DNA of 64,000 bases, taken from NCBI RefSeq assembly GCF_010686725.1, contig NZ_JAAGWZ010000004.1, positions 248,001-312,000 on the forward strand, read 5' to 3'. The translations under genes and the position numbers were made by a program. Below the pieces are notes generated by a model. The model was not told the DNA's origin. It did not search any database and saw only the letters and a program-made list of their open reading frames with translations. The DNA comes from Galbitalea soli. Lineage in GTDB: Bacteria; Actinomycetota; Actinomycetes; Actinomycetales; Microbacteriaceae. This document shows, piece after piece, positions 16,840 to 25,107 of this stretch (position 1 is its first letter; each line of letters starts with the position of its first letter).

Positions 16840-17463
16840 ATGAGCCTCCCGCAGACGTACCGCACCGAACTCGGATTCACCGTTGACGGGGCGTCCCCCG
16901 CGCTGCTCCGTAACCTGCTCGACGACTTCGCCACGGCTCTGGTGCGCGTCGGTGTTCCGGTCGACACGCTGTTCCGGCCCGGGAGACCGGAGGCGGAGGT
17001 CTGCGCTGAGTGTGCCGGGCAGGGCCTCGTGCCGACGGAGGAACTCATCATCTGGTGGGGGTGGCGCGACGGGGTGACGCAGGGGCTTCCGGCGGAGTAC
17101 TTCCCGCGGGACTTCCTCTCCCTGGAACGCTCGATGCAGAATTACGACGACGAAGACAAGGGCCTCGACGTTGCGCTCTGGAACCCGTCGTGGGTTCGGC
17201 TCGCGGGCCATCCGAGGGGGATCGCGGTGCTGACGGATCCGGCCATGCCGCCTCTGGTTCGAGGCGTCCACAAGGGGGGCTTCGGCACGAACGACGTGGG
17301 GACCACGTCGCAGGTGGTTTCCCTCTGCACACCGGTGACGTGGTGGATTCTTGCTATCGCGAATGGGTGGTGGAGGTGGATTCCGGCCGCTGATGGGTTC
17401 GGGCACTGGGAATACGCGCGGGATAGCCTTCCCCTGGAATGGCAGTTCACGTCGCTGGTTTGA
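16840..17463 (+). CDS. SMI1/KNR4-like protein (immunity-protein candidate)
   Basis: 207 residues from ATG 16840 (MSLPQTYRTELGF); an in-frame GTG at 16792 is possible. The layout recalls the SMI1/KNR4 superfamily: PTEELIIWWGWRDG matches the characteristic 'edge of helix to W-x-DG' block, FPRDFLSLERSMQ the following strand-helix, and LWNPSWVRLAGHPRGIAVL the WNPxWxPI-type block. Soluble, Trp-rich. In bacteria this superfamily often supplies immunity to polymorphic toxins; no intact toxin gene is beside it. Assignment rests on motif resemblance only and could be wrong at family level. Confidence 0.6.
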   Translation: MSLPQTYRTELGFTVDGASPALLRNLLDDFATALVRVGVPVDTLFRPGRPEAEVCAECAGQGLVPTEELIIWWGWRDGVTQGLPAEYFPRDFLSLERSMQNYDDEDKGLDVALWNPSWVRLAGHPRGIAVLTDPAMPPLVRGVHKGGFGTNDVGTTSQVVSLCTPVTWWILAIANGWWRWIPAADGFGHWEYARDSLPLEWQFTSLV

Positions 17464-17787
17464 GCGGCGACTCGCCCCTGACCGGCTCCCCGCGGACTCG
17501 CTTGTCGAGAGTGACGCCAGGCGGCGCACTATGGATTCCCGGGACGGCGCTCCGTCGCAATGGCCCCAGCGGTCCTCGCTGAAGAGCAACACTGGCGCCG
17601 GACTCATCGGCGCTCGCAACGCGGAGGCTCGTGGCCGCGCCCGGGAGATCCACGAGACCCGACAGGCCACCTGGAAGGCGCTCGGGATGTACTCAGAACG
17701 GCCGAACAGCACGAGCACGCGTCGGCCGGGCGACAGTTCTCGAGCTGTGGGGTACGGTCACTGCTGGGTTCACGAGGGAGGTTCTAG
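17464..17787. other. Stretch without a convincing gene
   Basis: Several overlapping ORFs run through here but none has a start with a ribosome-binding site or a recognisable domain. A segment near 17620-17740 reads as an Arg-rich helical peptide and might be a decayed gene end. I cannot assign it. Confidence 0.4.
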
Positions 17788-18069
17788 CTAGAGGCGCAGT
17801 TCGAACGTCAGTTCTGAGCCCGCTTGATCCTGGAGGGCCGACAGCAGGCTGACGCCCTCACGATCGAACCAAGCCCGTCGCTCTTCACTCCCGAAGAGAC
17901 CGGTCTCCCAGTCCATATGGTCATTGAAGAATCGTGCCCATGCGATCAGTCTCGCCCGCAGGTCCGAGCTGATTATCGAGTCCCAGTCAGGTCGAGGATC
18001 GGAACTCATGATGTCGTTGAGCGGCCATTTTTGGCCGTAGTCGACTGCGAGTACTAATGCGCGCTTCAT
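17788..18069 (-). CDS. Small acidic/aromatic hypothetical protein
   Basis: 93 residues, ATG at 18069 preceded by TTAGGAAG. The sequence has ARLIAWARFFNDHMDWETGLF, then AWFDREGVSLLSALQDQAGSEL and a terminal strand FELRL. This pattern (helix, 'W..EG..L...L', beta strand) recalls small cytosolic proteins found as orphan immunity genes in actinobacteria, but I do not recognise a named family. It begins where the unrecognised frame at 18070-18402 runs out, and the pair could be a toxin remnant and its immunity gene. Base composition is poorer in GC than the window average. Confidence 0.55.
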   Translation of the reverse strand: MKRALVLAVDYGQKWPLNDIMSSDPRPDWDSIISSDLRARLIAWARFFNDHMDWETGLFGSEERRAWFDREGVSLLSALQDQAGSELTFELRL

Positions 18070-18402
18070 AACTTCCTAACGTGGGCGACCACTCGTAGGG
18101 GCTCAGCATCCCGACGTTGTAGACCGGGCCCGCGGTGATCGCCTGCCCAGTGGCAATCGACATCGAATCCTCCCAGCTTCCGCTGATCGGGTACTTGTTG
18201 ATGACGGCCCGCCACTCATCCGCATGCTCCGTCCTGATATGGACGTAATCGAATTTGTTATCACCGCGGAATAGATCGATATGTCCATGTGCGTTTTTCC
18301 AAGATTCCACGCGGACGTCACCGAAACCGCCGCAATGAACCGGGAAAGGTTCAGGACCCCGCCCTGAATTTTCTTGAGTACCGGGTTCCGAAACAGTTCT
18401 TA
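18070..18402 (-). pseudogene. Open frame without its own start, possible 3' remnant of a toxin or secreted protein gene
   Basis: A continuous minus-strand frame runs from the tRNA gene down past 18070, but its only upstream start codons fall inside the tRNA. The peptide has protein-like composition: GGFGDVRVESWKNAHGHID, then FDYVHIRTEHADEWRAVI and YPISGSWEDSM. It looks like the end of a gene whose 5' part was lost when the island formed next to tRNA-Lys. No family recognised. GC is visibly lower than in flanking housekeeping genes. Confidence 0.4.
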
Positions 18403-18478
18403 TGGTGGGCCCCGTGGGGCTCGAACCCACGACCAACGGATTAAAAGTCCGATGCTCTACCGACTGAGCTAGAGGCCC
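18403..18478 (-). tRNA. tRNA-Lys (anticodon UUU)
   Basis: The minus strand folds as a complete cloverleaf: acceptor GGGCCTC pairs with GGGGCCC (one U-G), D-arm region TAGCTCAGTCGGTAGAGC, anticodon loop CTTTTAA, T-arm GTGGGTTCGAGCCCCAC, discriminator A and an encoded CCA. The 7-base loop gives anticodon TTT. Its 3' end faces the accessory genes at 15.7-18.4 kb, the usual orientation for tRNA-targeted islands. Confidence 0.96.
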
Positions 18479-18524
18479 CTGCTCATTAAATCTAGCGGCA
18501 AACGTCGATCAGTTCGCGCCGCCG

Positions 18525-18530
18525 TAGGCT
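18525..18530 (+). promoter_or_regulatory. -10 box of a probable leaderless transcript
   Basis: TAGGCT ends 7 bases before the ATG at 18538, so transcription would start at or next to the start codon; no Shine-Dalgarno is present. Confidence 0.55.
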
Positions 18531-18537
18531 GGATGCG

Positions 18538-19167
18538 ATGGCCGACGATTTTCACAAGCCCACCCAGTATTCCGGTGACAAGTTCGACACCTACGAGGGC
18601 GGCGAAGACCCCGCACGTATCCTGCGCACCGCGCACGACACCGCGCACGCCCTCCTGGCGCGTGCCCGCGAGAACACCGACCCGGCCGTGCTGGAGCGAC
18701 TCGTCGCGTACACCGACGCGAACGGCATCTATGCCTTCGCCGAGCTGTGGGCGCGGTCGAGCCCGCGATCGCTGCCGGGCGCACTCTGGCGCATCTACCT
18801 GATCCGCCTGCTCATTCGCCAGGACCCGCTCGGCACGAGTCTGGGGTATCAGCGCGGCAGCGAGACCCTGCAGACCATCGACACGGTGGTCGCCGGGGCG
18901 CCGCTGCCCACCGGGCCGGAGGAGATCATCACCCTTGCCGACGAGATCCTGCGGGGCGCCTTCACCGGTGACTTCGCGGTGGCGCTCGACCGCGCGGCGG
19001 CGTTCTGCCGGGTGAGCGCATCCGGAGCGACGAGTCTGGCCGACGACGCCGACGTCACCAACGCCGAGCGGGCCGCCGAGCTCACGACCCGCGCCGACCG
19101 GCTGGCACTCACCGCCGACGAGCTCACGGCCTGCGCGCGGCTGCACCGCTCCGGCCAACTCGACTAA
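18538..19167 (+). CDS. Conserved actinobacterial protein of unknown function
   Basis: 209 residues, all-helical by appearance, no signal peptide or membrane segment. It opens with DFHKPTQYSGDKFDTYEGGEDPARI. I recall proteins of this type in Microbacteriaceae being auto-labelled as RNA polymerase beta-related, but no polymerase motif is visible, so I do not accept that label. LPGALWRIYLIRLLIRQDP in the middle is the most distinctive part. It is probably translated from a leaderless mRNA. It stands alone between tRNA-Lys and the structured element at 19171. Confidence 0.65.
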   Translation: MADDFHKPTQYSGDKFDTYEGGEDPARILRTAHDTAHALLARARENTDPAVLERLVAYTDANGIYAFAELWARSSPRSLPGALWRIYLIRLLIRQDPLGTSLGYQRGSETLQTIDTVVAGAPLPTGPEEIITLADEILRGAFTGDFAVALDRAAAFCRVSASGATSLADDADVTNAERAAELTTRADRLALTADELTACARLHRSGQLD

Positions 19168-19170
19168 AAT

Positions 19171-19260
19171 GGTGAGTCCGGGCCGCGGTAACCCCGGGCT
19201 CCACTAATAGCCGCTCCGAGCGGCCTTGCGCCGAGAGGCGTTCCGCGGCCCGGGCTCACC
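19171..19260 (+). ncRNA. Candidate structured RNA: 18-bp closing stem around two hairpins
   Basis: Bases 19171-19188 pair with 19243-19260 (18 pairs including one G-U). The enclosed 54 bases contain the hairpin GCCGCT/AGCGGC with loop CCG (19210-19224) and CGCC/GGCG with a GAGA tetraloop (near 19230-19240). It starts 4 bases after the stop of the upstream gene and lies about 220 bases before sigK. It could be an elaborate terminator or a cis-regulatory RNA. I do not recognise a known riboswitch family. Confidence 0.5.
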
Positions 19261-19479
19261 GTTCACGCCTCAGTGCTGCGAGCGCGCGCCGCCGCGACAA
19301 GTGCCGCGCGCCGCCGTGACAGGTGCCGCGCGGCACCGCCGCGACCAGCACCGCAGCGCCGCACCAATCCGATCCCGCTGCTGCGCCGAACCACCCACAT
19401 GCCAGCCCACACCGCCACCGCCCCGCGTGGGGGCGCGCCGAGCAGCGCACCCGCTTCGCGTTTCCGCAGCGAAGCTGGA
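19261..19479. other. GC-rich leader region ahead of sigK with imperfect ~22-bp repeats
   Basis: The first ~90 bases carry imperfect copies of a GCCGCCG-GACA-GTGCCGCGC type unit. The sigma-factor frame stays open through here, but the peptide is Ala/Arg/Thr low complexity, so I read it as untranslated. No clear promoter seen. Confidence 0.45.
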
Positions 19480-20082
19480 ATGCTTAGGCTCGTGGGCGCG
19501 GGAGCAGGCAATGAGGCGGGGCAGGGCGCGGTGACGCCGGTCGGCCAGAACGAGCTCCTCGCCCGGGTCGCCGAGGGCGACCAGCAGGCCTTCTCCGAGC
19601 TGTACGATCAGCTCGCCCCGCGCGTTCTCGGGCTCGTCCGCCGCCTCCTGAAGGATCACGCGCAGTCGGAGGAGGTGACCCAGGAGATCTTCCTGGAGAT
19701 CTGGCAGACGGCGACCCGCTACGACGCGAGCAAGGGCGGAGCATCCACCTGGATCCTCACGATGGCGCACCGCCGCGCCGTCGACCGCGTGCGCGCCTCG
19801 CAGTCGAGTCGTGACCGCGACACGCGCATCGGCATCCGCGACCTGCCCACCGACTACGACAACGTGTCGGAGGCCGTGGAGATCACGGTCGAGCATGAGC
19901 GCGTCACCCGGGCCCTGCAGCGCCTCACCGAGCTGCAACGCCAGGCCGTGACGCTCGCCTACTACGGCGGTTACAGTCACAGCGAGGTGGCCGAGATGCT
20001 GAGCGTGCCGATCGGCACGGTGAAGACGCGACTGCGCGACGGCATGATCCGACTGCGCGACGAATTGGGGGTGGCATCATGA
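19480..20082 (+). CDS. sigK: ECF RNA polymerase sigma factor SigK
   Basis: 200 residues from ATG 19480; the longer frame upstream is low-complexity and rejected, and GTG 19492 is an alternative. Region 2 is seen as FSELYDQLAPRVLGLVRRLL, SEEVTQEIFLEIWQ and GGASTWILTMAHRRAVDRVR; region 4 as LTELQRQAVTLAYYGGYSHSEVAEML and PIGTVKTRLRDGMIRLR. The order SigK then RskA, with an ATGA overlap, is as in mycobacteria and other actinobacteria. It directs core polymerase to a small envelope or redox-stress regulon when RskA is cleaved or inactivated; target promoters are not identified here. Confidence 0.9.
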   Translation: MLRLVGAGAGNEAGQGAVTPVGQNELLARVAEGDQQAFSELYDQLAPRVLGLVRRLLKDHAQSEEVTQEIFLEIWQTATRYDASKGGASTWILTMAHRRAVDRVRASQSSRDRDTRIGIRDLPTDYDNVSEAVEITVEHERVTRALQRLTELQRQAVTLAYYGGYSHSEVAEMLSVPIGTVKTRLRDGMIRLRDELGVAS

Positions 20083-20906
20083 CCGATCGGAAGAAGGCCT
20101 CCGCCCCCGACTCGGGTGCCTATGTGCTCAACTCGCTGAACGGCGAGGAAGCGAACGATTTCGAGACTCAGCTTGCCGAGTCCGAGGAACTGCGAAGCGA
20201 GGTGACCGAATTGACCGACACCGCAGTGCTCCTGGGCCTCGCCGTCGAGCCGGTCACCCCCTCGCCCGAACTCAAGGCCGGCCTGATGGCCCGCATCGCG
20301 ACGACCCCGCAGCTGCCCCGCGAGGTCGCCCCCGTGCGCACGCTCCACGCGGTGCCCCCGATCGCCGCCGATCAGACCGCAGCGGATGACCTCTCCACCG
20401 CCCCCGATGCCCCCACCTCCCTCGCCGCCACCGTGCGCCGCCGCTGGTACACCCGCCCGATGGTCGCGTTGACCTCGGCAGCGGCCGCCGTCGCCCTCAT
20501 CCTCGGTGGGGGCGTGCTCGTGAACACGCTGCACGACAACGGGGTGCAGTCGACGCAGGCCTCCGCCATGTCGGCGATCTACTCCGCGTCAGACATGAAA
20601 CGCGTCATCGCGCCGGTCACCACGGGCGGTACCGCGACCCTCGTCTACTCGCACAGCGTCGGCAAGGCGGCCCTCATCCTCGACGGGGTGCCGACCCTGC
20701 CGAGTGGCAAGGCCTACGAACTCTGGTACATCGACGCGAAGGGCACGCCGACCGCTGCGGGGATCATCCCCACCTCGACGAAGAGCACCTATCGGGTGCT
20801 CGACGGCACGCTCACGCCGGGCGCGACGATCGGTGTCACGGTCGAACCGGCGAGCGGCTCCACGAAGCCGACGACCTCGCCCGTCGTCGCGATCGCCTCG
20901 GCCTGA
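20079..20906 (+). CDS. rskA: Anti-sigma-K factor RskA family
   Basis: 275 residues, ATGA overlap with sigK. An N-terminal sigma-binding domain begins GAYVLNSLNGEEANDFETQL; it lacks the zinc HxxxCxxC motif, as in RskA. A Pro/Ala linker leads to one membrane helix around residues 128-150 (MVALTSAAAAVALILGGGVLV region). The extracytoplasmic RskA domain follows, with ALILDGVPTLPSGKAYELW and GVTVEPASGSTKPTT. It tethers SigK at the membrane and releases it on signal, probably by regulated proteolysis. Confidence 0.9.
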   Translation: MTDRKKASAPDSGAYVLNSLNGEEANDFETQLAESEELRSEVTELTDTAVLLGLAVEPVTPSPELKAGLMARIATTPQLPREVAPVRTLHAVPPIAADQTAADDLSTAPDAPTSLAATVRRRWYTRPMVALTSAAAAVALILGGGVLVNTLHDNGVQSTQASAMSAIYSASDMKRVIAPVTTGGTATLVYSHSVGKAALILDGVPTLPSGKAYELWYIDAKGTPTAAGIIPTSTKSTYRVLDGTLTPGATIGVTVEPASGSTKPTTSPVVAIASA

Positions 20907-20954
20907 CGAGCATCCGCCCGGCGCGGCCCGCCCGGCCCCGCCCAGCGGCCTCGG

Positions 20955-21734
20955 CTATCCGAACTTGCCGGAGACGTAGTCCTCGGTGGCCTGCACGCTC
21001 GGCTTGGAAAAGATCGTGTTGGTGTCGTCGTACTCGATGAGCTTGCCCGGCTTGCCGGTACCCGCGATGTTGAAGAACGCGGTGCGGTCGGAGACCCGGC
21101 TCGCCTGCTGCATGTTGTGGGTCACGATGACGATCGTGTAATCGCGCTTGAGCTCCTCGATGAGGTCCTCGATCGCGAGGGTGGAGATCGGGTCGAGGGC
21201 GGAGCACGGCTCGTCCATGAGGATCACCTCGGGGGAGACGGCGATGGCGCGCGCGATGCACAGTCGCTGCTGCTGACCGCCCGAGAGGCCCGAGCCGGGC
21301 AGGTTGAGGCGGTCCTTCACCTCGTTCCAGAGGTTGGCGCCCTGCAGCGACTTCTCGACGAGCGCGTCGGCGTCGCCTTTGCTCATCCGCCGGTTGTTGA
21401 GCTTCGCCCCCGCGAGCACGTTGTCGCGGATCGACATCGTCGGAAACGGGTTGGGACGCTGGAAGACCATTCCGACCTGGCGGCGCACGAGCACCGGGTC
21501 GACGCCGGGGCCATACAGGTCGTTGCCGTCGATGAGCACCTCGCCCTCGACGTAGGCACCGGGGATGACCTCGTGCATGCGGTTCAGCGTGCGGAGGAAG
21601 GTCGACTTGCCGCAGCCGCTCGGGCCGATGAAGGCGGTGACCGTGCGCGGCTCGATGGTGAGGGAGACGTCCTCGACGGCCTTGAACTTGCCGTAGTAGA
21701 CGTTCAGGTCGTTGACTTCGATGCGCTTCGACAC
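20955..21734 (-). CDS. pstB: Phosphate ABC transporter ATP-binding protein PstB
   Basis: 259 residues. Walker [10 protein letters not shown] near residue 38, the PstB-specific [12 protein letters not shown] block after the Q-loop, signature [16 protein letters not shown], Walker [14 protein letters not shown] and switch His in VTHNMQQA. It drives high-affinity phosphate import with PstA, PstC and PstS. Last gene of pstSCAB, 25 bases after pstA. Expression should follow the Pho box upstream of pstS. Confidence 0.97.
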   Translation of the reverse strand: MSKRIEVNDLNVYYGKFKAVEDVSLTIEPRTVTAFIGPSGCGKSTFLRTLNRMHEVIPGAYVEGEVLIDGNDLYGPGVDPVLVRRQVGMVFQRPNPFPTMSIRDNVLAGAKLNNRRMSKGDADALVEKSLQGANLWNEVKDRLNLPGSGLSGGQQQRLCIARAIAVSPEVILMDEPCSALDPISTLAIEDLIEELKRDYTIVIVTHNMQQASRVSDRTAFFNIAGTGKPGKLIEYDDTNTIFSKPSVQATEDYVSGKFG

Positions 21735-21759
21735 GGGGTTCCTTTTCTTCGCGGCGCGA

Positions 21760-22845
21760 TCAGCGGCCGAGCTTGGGGGAGAAGATGCGGGCCACGAGAC
21801 GCGCGGCGAGGTTGAGCAGCATCACGATGAGGATGAGCGTGAGGGCGGCAGCCCAGGAGCGGGCGGTAAAGAACTCCGCGATCGAACCCTGGTTGGCGTA
21901 CTGGGTGTAGACGAAGACGGGGAGGCTCATCATCCGGTTGCTGAAGAGATCGAAGTTCACGCTGTCGCTGTAGCCCGAGGCGATGAGCAGCGGCGCGGTC
22001 TCGCCGATCACCCGCGCGATGGCGAGGGTGATGCCGGTCATGATGCCGGGCAGCGCGGTGGGCAGCACCACCTTGAGGACGGTGAGCCACTTCGGCACGC
22101 CGAGGGCGAAGGCCGCCTCGCGCAGCTCGTTCGCCACGAGCTTGAGCATCTCCTCCGAGGAGCGCACGATCACGGGGATCATGAGCACCGAGAGCGCGAC
22201 CGCACCCGCGAATCCCGACCGGAAGCCCGGGTTGCCCGTCAGGAGGGCGAACAGCGCGAACGCGAAGAGCCCCGCGACGATGGAGGGGATGCCCGTCATC
22301 ACATCGACGAGGAAGGTGATCGCGCGCGCGAGTGGTCCGCGGCCGTACTCGACGAGGTAGATGGCCGTCATGAGACCGATCGGCACCGAGATGATGGTCG
22401 TCGCGAGCGTGATCTCGAGCGTGCCGTAGAGGGCGTGCACCACGCCGCCGCTGCCGTCGAGCACGTTGCGCATCGACATGGAGAAGAACGAGGGCTGGAT
22501 CATCCGGCCCAGACCGTGCTGCACGACGGTCCACAGCAGGGAGACCAGCGGCAGCAGCGCCACGATGAAGGCGGTTGCCACGAGCGAGGTGACCAGGCGG
22601 TCCTTCGCCTTCCGGACGCCCTCGACCAGCAGCGAGATCACGAAGATGAGCACGTCGAACAGCACGGTGCCGAGGAAGATCGCGCCGACGAGGTTGAACG
22701 ACTTTGTCGCTCCCGAGAGCTGCACGAACAGGAAGACGAGACCGAGCAGCACCCAGCTGCCGATCAGCAGCATCCACACCGAACCGCGCGGGAGGCGACC
22801 GGTGGTGAGCGAGTTGACCATCCGTCCGGATGCGACCGCCGTCAT
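21760..22845 (-). CDS. pstA: Phosphate ABC transporter permease PstA
   Basis: 361 residues from ATG 22845, which overlaps the pstC stop (TAATG). The N-terminal ~110 residues add extra hydrophobic segments, as in many actinobacterial PstA proteins. The transporter core has the [20 protein letters not shown] start, [15 protein letters not shown] and the EAA-type loop [20 protein letters not shown]. About eight to nine membrane helices overall. Confidence 0.95.
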   Translation of the reverse strand: MTAVASGRMVNSLTTGRLPRGSVWMLLIGSWVLLGLVFLFVQLSGATKSFNLVGAIFLGTVLFDVLIFVISLLVEGVRKAKDRLVTSLVATAFIVALLPLVSLLWTVVQHGLGRMIQPSFFSMSMRNVLDGSGGVVHALYGTLEITLATTIISVPIGLMTAIYLVEYGRGPLARAITFLVDVMTGIPSIVAGLFAFALFALLTGNPGFRSGFAGAVALSVLMIPVIVRSSEEMLKLVANELREAAFALGVPKWLTVLKVVLPTALPGIMTGITLAIARVIGETAPLLIASGYSDSVNFDLFSNRMMSLPVFVYTQYANQGSIAEFFTARSWAAALTLILIVMLLNLAARLVARIFSPKLGR

Positions 22846-23786
22846 TAGTTCGCTCCCGAGAAGGCCCGGCGGCGGTTCACGACCGCGCGGGCGATGGCGT
22901 TGATGATGAAGGTGATGACGAAGAGCACGAGGCCGGAGGCGATGAGCGCGTTGACGCCGACCCCGGATGCCTCGCTGAACTGCAGCGCGATGTTGGCGGC
23001 GATCGTGCTCGGGTTCTGCGAGGTCAGCAGGAAGAAGGAGACGACGAGCGCGGGGGAGAGCACGATCGCGACGGCGAGCGTCTCGCCCAGGGCGCGCCCG
23101 AGGCCGAGCATGGCGGCGGAGACGATTCCCGGTCGGGCGAAGGGCAGCACCGCCATCTGGATCATCTCCCAGCGCGTCGCGCCGAGCGCGAGCGCGGCCT
23201 CCTCGTGCAACCGCGGCGTCTGCAGGAAGATCTCGCGGCAGACCGCGGTCATGATCGGCAGCACCATGACCGCGAGCACGATCGCGACGGTGAGGATGGT
23301 GCGACCGGTGCCCGAGACGTCGCCGCCGAAGAGCGGGAACCAGTGCAGCGAGGTGTTGAGCCAGACGTAGAAGGGCTGCACGGCGGGGGCGAGCACGCTG
23401 ACGCCCCAGAGGCCGAAGATGACCGAGGGCACCGCCGCGAGCAGGTCGATGATGTAGCCGAGCACCTGGGCGATGCGGCGCGGCGCGTAGTGCGAGATGA
23501 AGAGGGCGATGCCGATCGAGAGCGGGGTCGCCATCAGGAGAGCGAGGAACGCGGCCCACACCGTGCCGAAGGCGAGCGGTCCGACGTAGTCCCAGAAGCT
23601 GCTGGCCGCATTCGGCAGGGTGCCGGCCTTGGCGACCAGCGCGGGAATGCTCTGCGCGATGAGGAAGATGGCGACGGCGGCGAGGATCGCGACGATGATC
23701 GAGCCGGCGGTGATCGTGCTCGTGGAGAAGACGCGGTCGCCCAGCCGCACACGGGCCTTGATCACGCGCGGGGTTCCGGTGCTCAT
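22845..23786 (-). CDS. pstC: Phosphate ABC transporter permease PstC
   Basis: 313 residues, ATG at 23786. Six membrane helices, the PstC pattern GTVWAAFLALLMATPLSIGIAL, AAVPSVIFGLWGV and the docking loop EEAALALGATRWEMIQMAVLP are seen. A stem-loop lies between it and pstS. Forms the channel with PstA. Confidence 0.96.
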   Translation of the reverse strand: MSTGTPRVIKARVRLGDRVFSTSTITAGSIIVAILAAVAIFLIAQSIPALVAKAGTLPNAASSFWDYVGPLAFGTVWAAFLALLMATPLSIGIALFISHYAPRRIAQVLGYIIDLLAAVPSVIFGLWGVSVLAPAVQPFYVWLNTSLHWFPLFGGDVSGTGRTILTVAIVLAVMVLPIMTAVCREIFLQTPRLHEEAALALGATRWEMIQMAVLPFARPGIVSAAMLGLGRALGETLAVAIVLSPALVVSFFLLTSQNPSTIAANIALQFSEASGVGVNALIASGLVLFVITFIINAIARAVVNRRRAFSGAN

Positions 23787-23839
23787 GCCTGGCTTCCTGT
23801 GGTTCGGGCGGTCATGCGGGGCGGGGGATGTCGCGGATG

Positions 23840-23871
23840 CGGCCCGGGCGCTCGATGAGCTGCCCGGGCCG
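23840..23871 (-). terminator. Strong stem-loop between pstS and pstC
   Basis: CGGCCCGGGC (23840-23849) pairs with GCCCGGGCCG (23862-23871); the loop extends the stem with GCTC/GAGC around GAT, leaving one bulged base. It begins 16 bases after the pstS stop, in the same slot as the stem-loops at 1963 and 12616. Confidence 0.75.
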
Positions 23872-23887
23872 ATCCTAGAGCGAACTG

Positions 23888-24979
23888 TTACTTGATGGTA
23901 GCGATCGCGGTCGCGACCTTGGCGGCCACGGCGCTCGAGAGCGGCGCGGAGCCGGCGGCCGTCGAACCGGCGGTCTGTCCGGCGCTGCCGGCGACGTAGC
24001 TCGCGTACGCCTTCACGAGCGCACCCTTCGCGGCGTCCTGGTACTCGTTGCAGACGATGAGGTAGCTGACGAGCACGAGCGGCCAGGCGTTGGCGTCGGT
24101 GTTGGTGCGGTCGATCGCCACGGCGAGGTCGTTCGCGGCGCGGCCGGTCTCGAACGGCGACTTCTCGACGACGTCGGAGGCACCGGCGGCGCTGATCGTG
24201 CTGTAGGCCGAACCGACCTTGAGCTGGGCGATGCCGAGGCCCTTCGCGGCCGACTCGTCGAGGTACGCGATCGAGTTCGGCGCAGCCTTCACGGCCGCGG
24301 CGACACCCGAGCCGCCCTTGGCGGCGTCACCCGTCTTGTACGGGAAGGTCTGCGACGCGGGAGCGTCCCACACCGTCGACGCGTTCGCGGCGAGGTACTG
24401 CGAGAAGTTGAACGTCGTGCCCGAGTCGTCCGAGCGGTGCACGGTGACGATCTTGGCGGTGGGGAGCGTGACGCCCGCGTTCTGCGCGGCGATCTTCGGG
24501 TCGTTCCACTTGGTGATCGTGCCCTTGAAGATGCCCGCGATCGTGTCGGCGTCGAGCTTCAGGGTGCTGAGGCCCTGAACGTTGTACGCGATGGCGATCG
24601 GCGAGATGTAGACGGGGAGGTCGATGGCCTTGGTGCCCGACTTGCAGAGGGGCGACGGGGTGGCGAGCTCGGTGTCCTTCAGGGCGGCGTCGGAGCCGGC
24701 GAAGTCGGCGGAACCGGCGATGAAGCTCGTGCGGCCGGCGCCCGAACCCTGCGGGTCGTAGTTGACGGTCACGCCCGAGTTGGCGGACTGGAAGCCGGAG
24801 ATCCAGGCGGTCTCGGCGGCGGCCTGAGCCGAGGAGCCGATGCCGTTCAGGGTGCCGGAGAGTGCTGCGGTGGAGCCGCTGGCGGCGGGCGCCGGGCTCT
24901 CGTTGGAGGCGCAGGAGGACAGGAGCACTGCTGCGACGACGGCGACGGCAGCTGCGCTGCCGATGCGGGTGAAGCTCAC
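23888..24979 (-). CDS. pstS: Phosphate-binding lipoprotein PstS
   Basis: 363 residues with lipoprotein signal peptide and lipobox LSSC (Cys23). The mature protein has the family's GIGSSAQAAAETAWISGFQ, the phosphate-binding DPQGSGAGRTSFI and ADFAGSDAAL stretches and HRSDDSGTTFNF. Anchored outside the membrane, it captures phosphate for PstCAB. First gene of the operon; three 11-bp Pho repeats lie about 90 bases upstream, with a TAGCGT -10-like box at 25039-25044 on the minus strand. Confidence 0.97.
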   Translation of the reverse strand: MSFTRIGSAAAVAVVAAVLLSSCASNESPAPAASGSTAALSGTLNGIGSSAQAAAETAWISGFQSANSGVTVNYDPQGSGAGRTSFIAGSADFAGSDAALKDTELATPSPLCKSGTKAIDLPVYISPIAIAYNVQGLSTLKLDADTIAGIFKGTITKWNDPKIAAQNAGVTLPTAKIVTVHRSDDSGTTFNFSQYLAANASTVWDAPASQTFPYKTGDAAKGGSGVAAAVKAAPNSIAYLDESAAKGLGIAQLKVGSAYSTISAAGASDVVEKSPFETGRAANDLAVAIDRTNTDANAWPLVLVSYLIVCNEYQDAAKGALVKAYASYVAGSAGQTAGSTAAGSAPLSSAVAAKVATAIATIK

Positions 24980-25071
24980 GGGGGAATCCCTTCGGGAGTT
25001 TGGACTACAGGATGCAGGCCGGTGCGACCCACACCCTGACGCTAGGCGCGCCGGGTGTCCACGCTCGTGCC

Positions 25072-25104
25072 CGGAGGTGAACGGCAGGTAAACGAGCAGC
25101 GAAC
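25072..25104 (-). promoter_or_regulatory. Pho box: three 11-bp direct repeats upstream of pstS
   Basis: On the minus strand GTTCGCTGCTC (25104-25094), GTTTACCTGCC (25093-25083) and GTTCACCTCCG (25082-25072) are contiguous 11-base repeats, the form bound by PhoP/RegX3-type regulators. They end a few bases before the expected -35 region of pstS. Confidence 0.88.
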
Positions 25105-25107
25105 AAA

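Noticed and set aside
18538-19167. RNA polymerase beta-subunit-related protein
   Set aside because: I recall automatic labels of this kind for similar proteins, but no polymerase motif is visible in the sequence.
21760-23559. A 599-codon frame covering pstA and much of pstC
   Set aside because: The upstream half is an Arg/Pro/His-rich shadow of pstC. The real pstA starts in the TAATG overlap at 22845.
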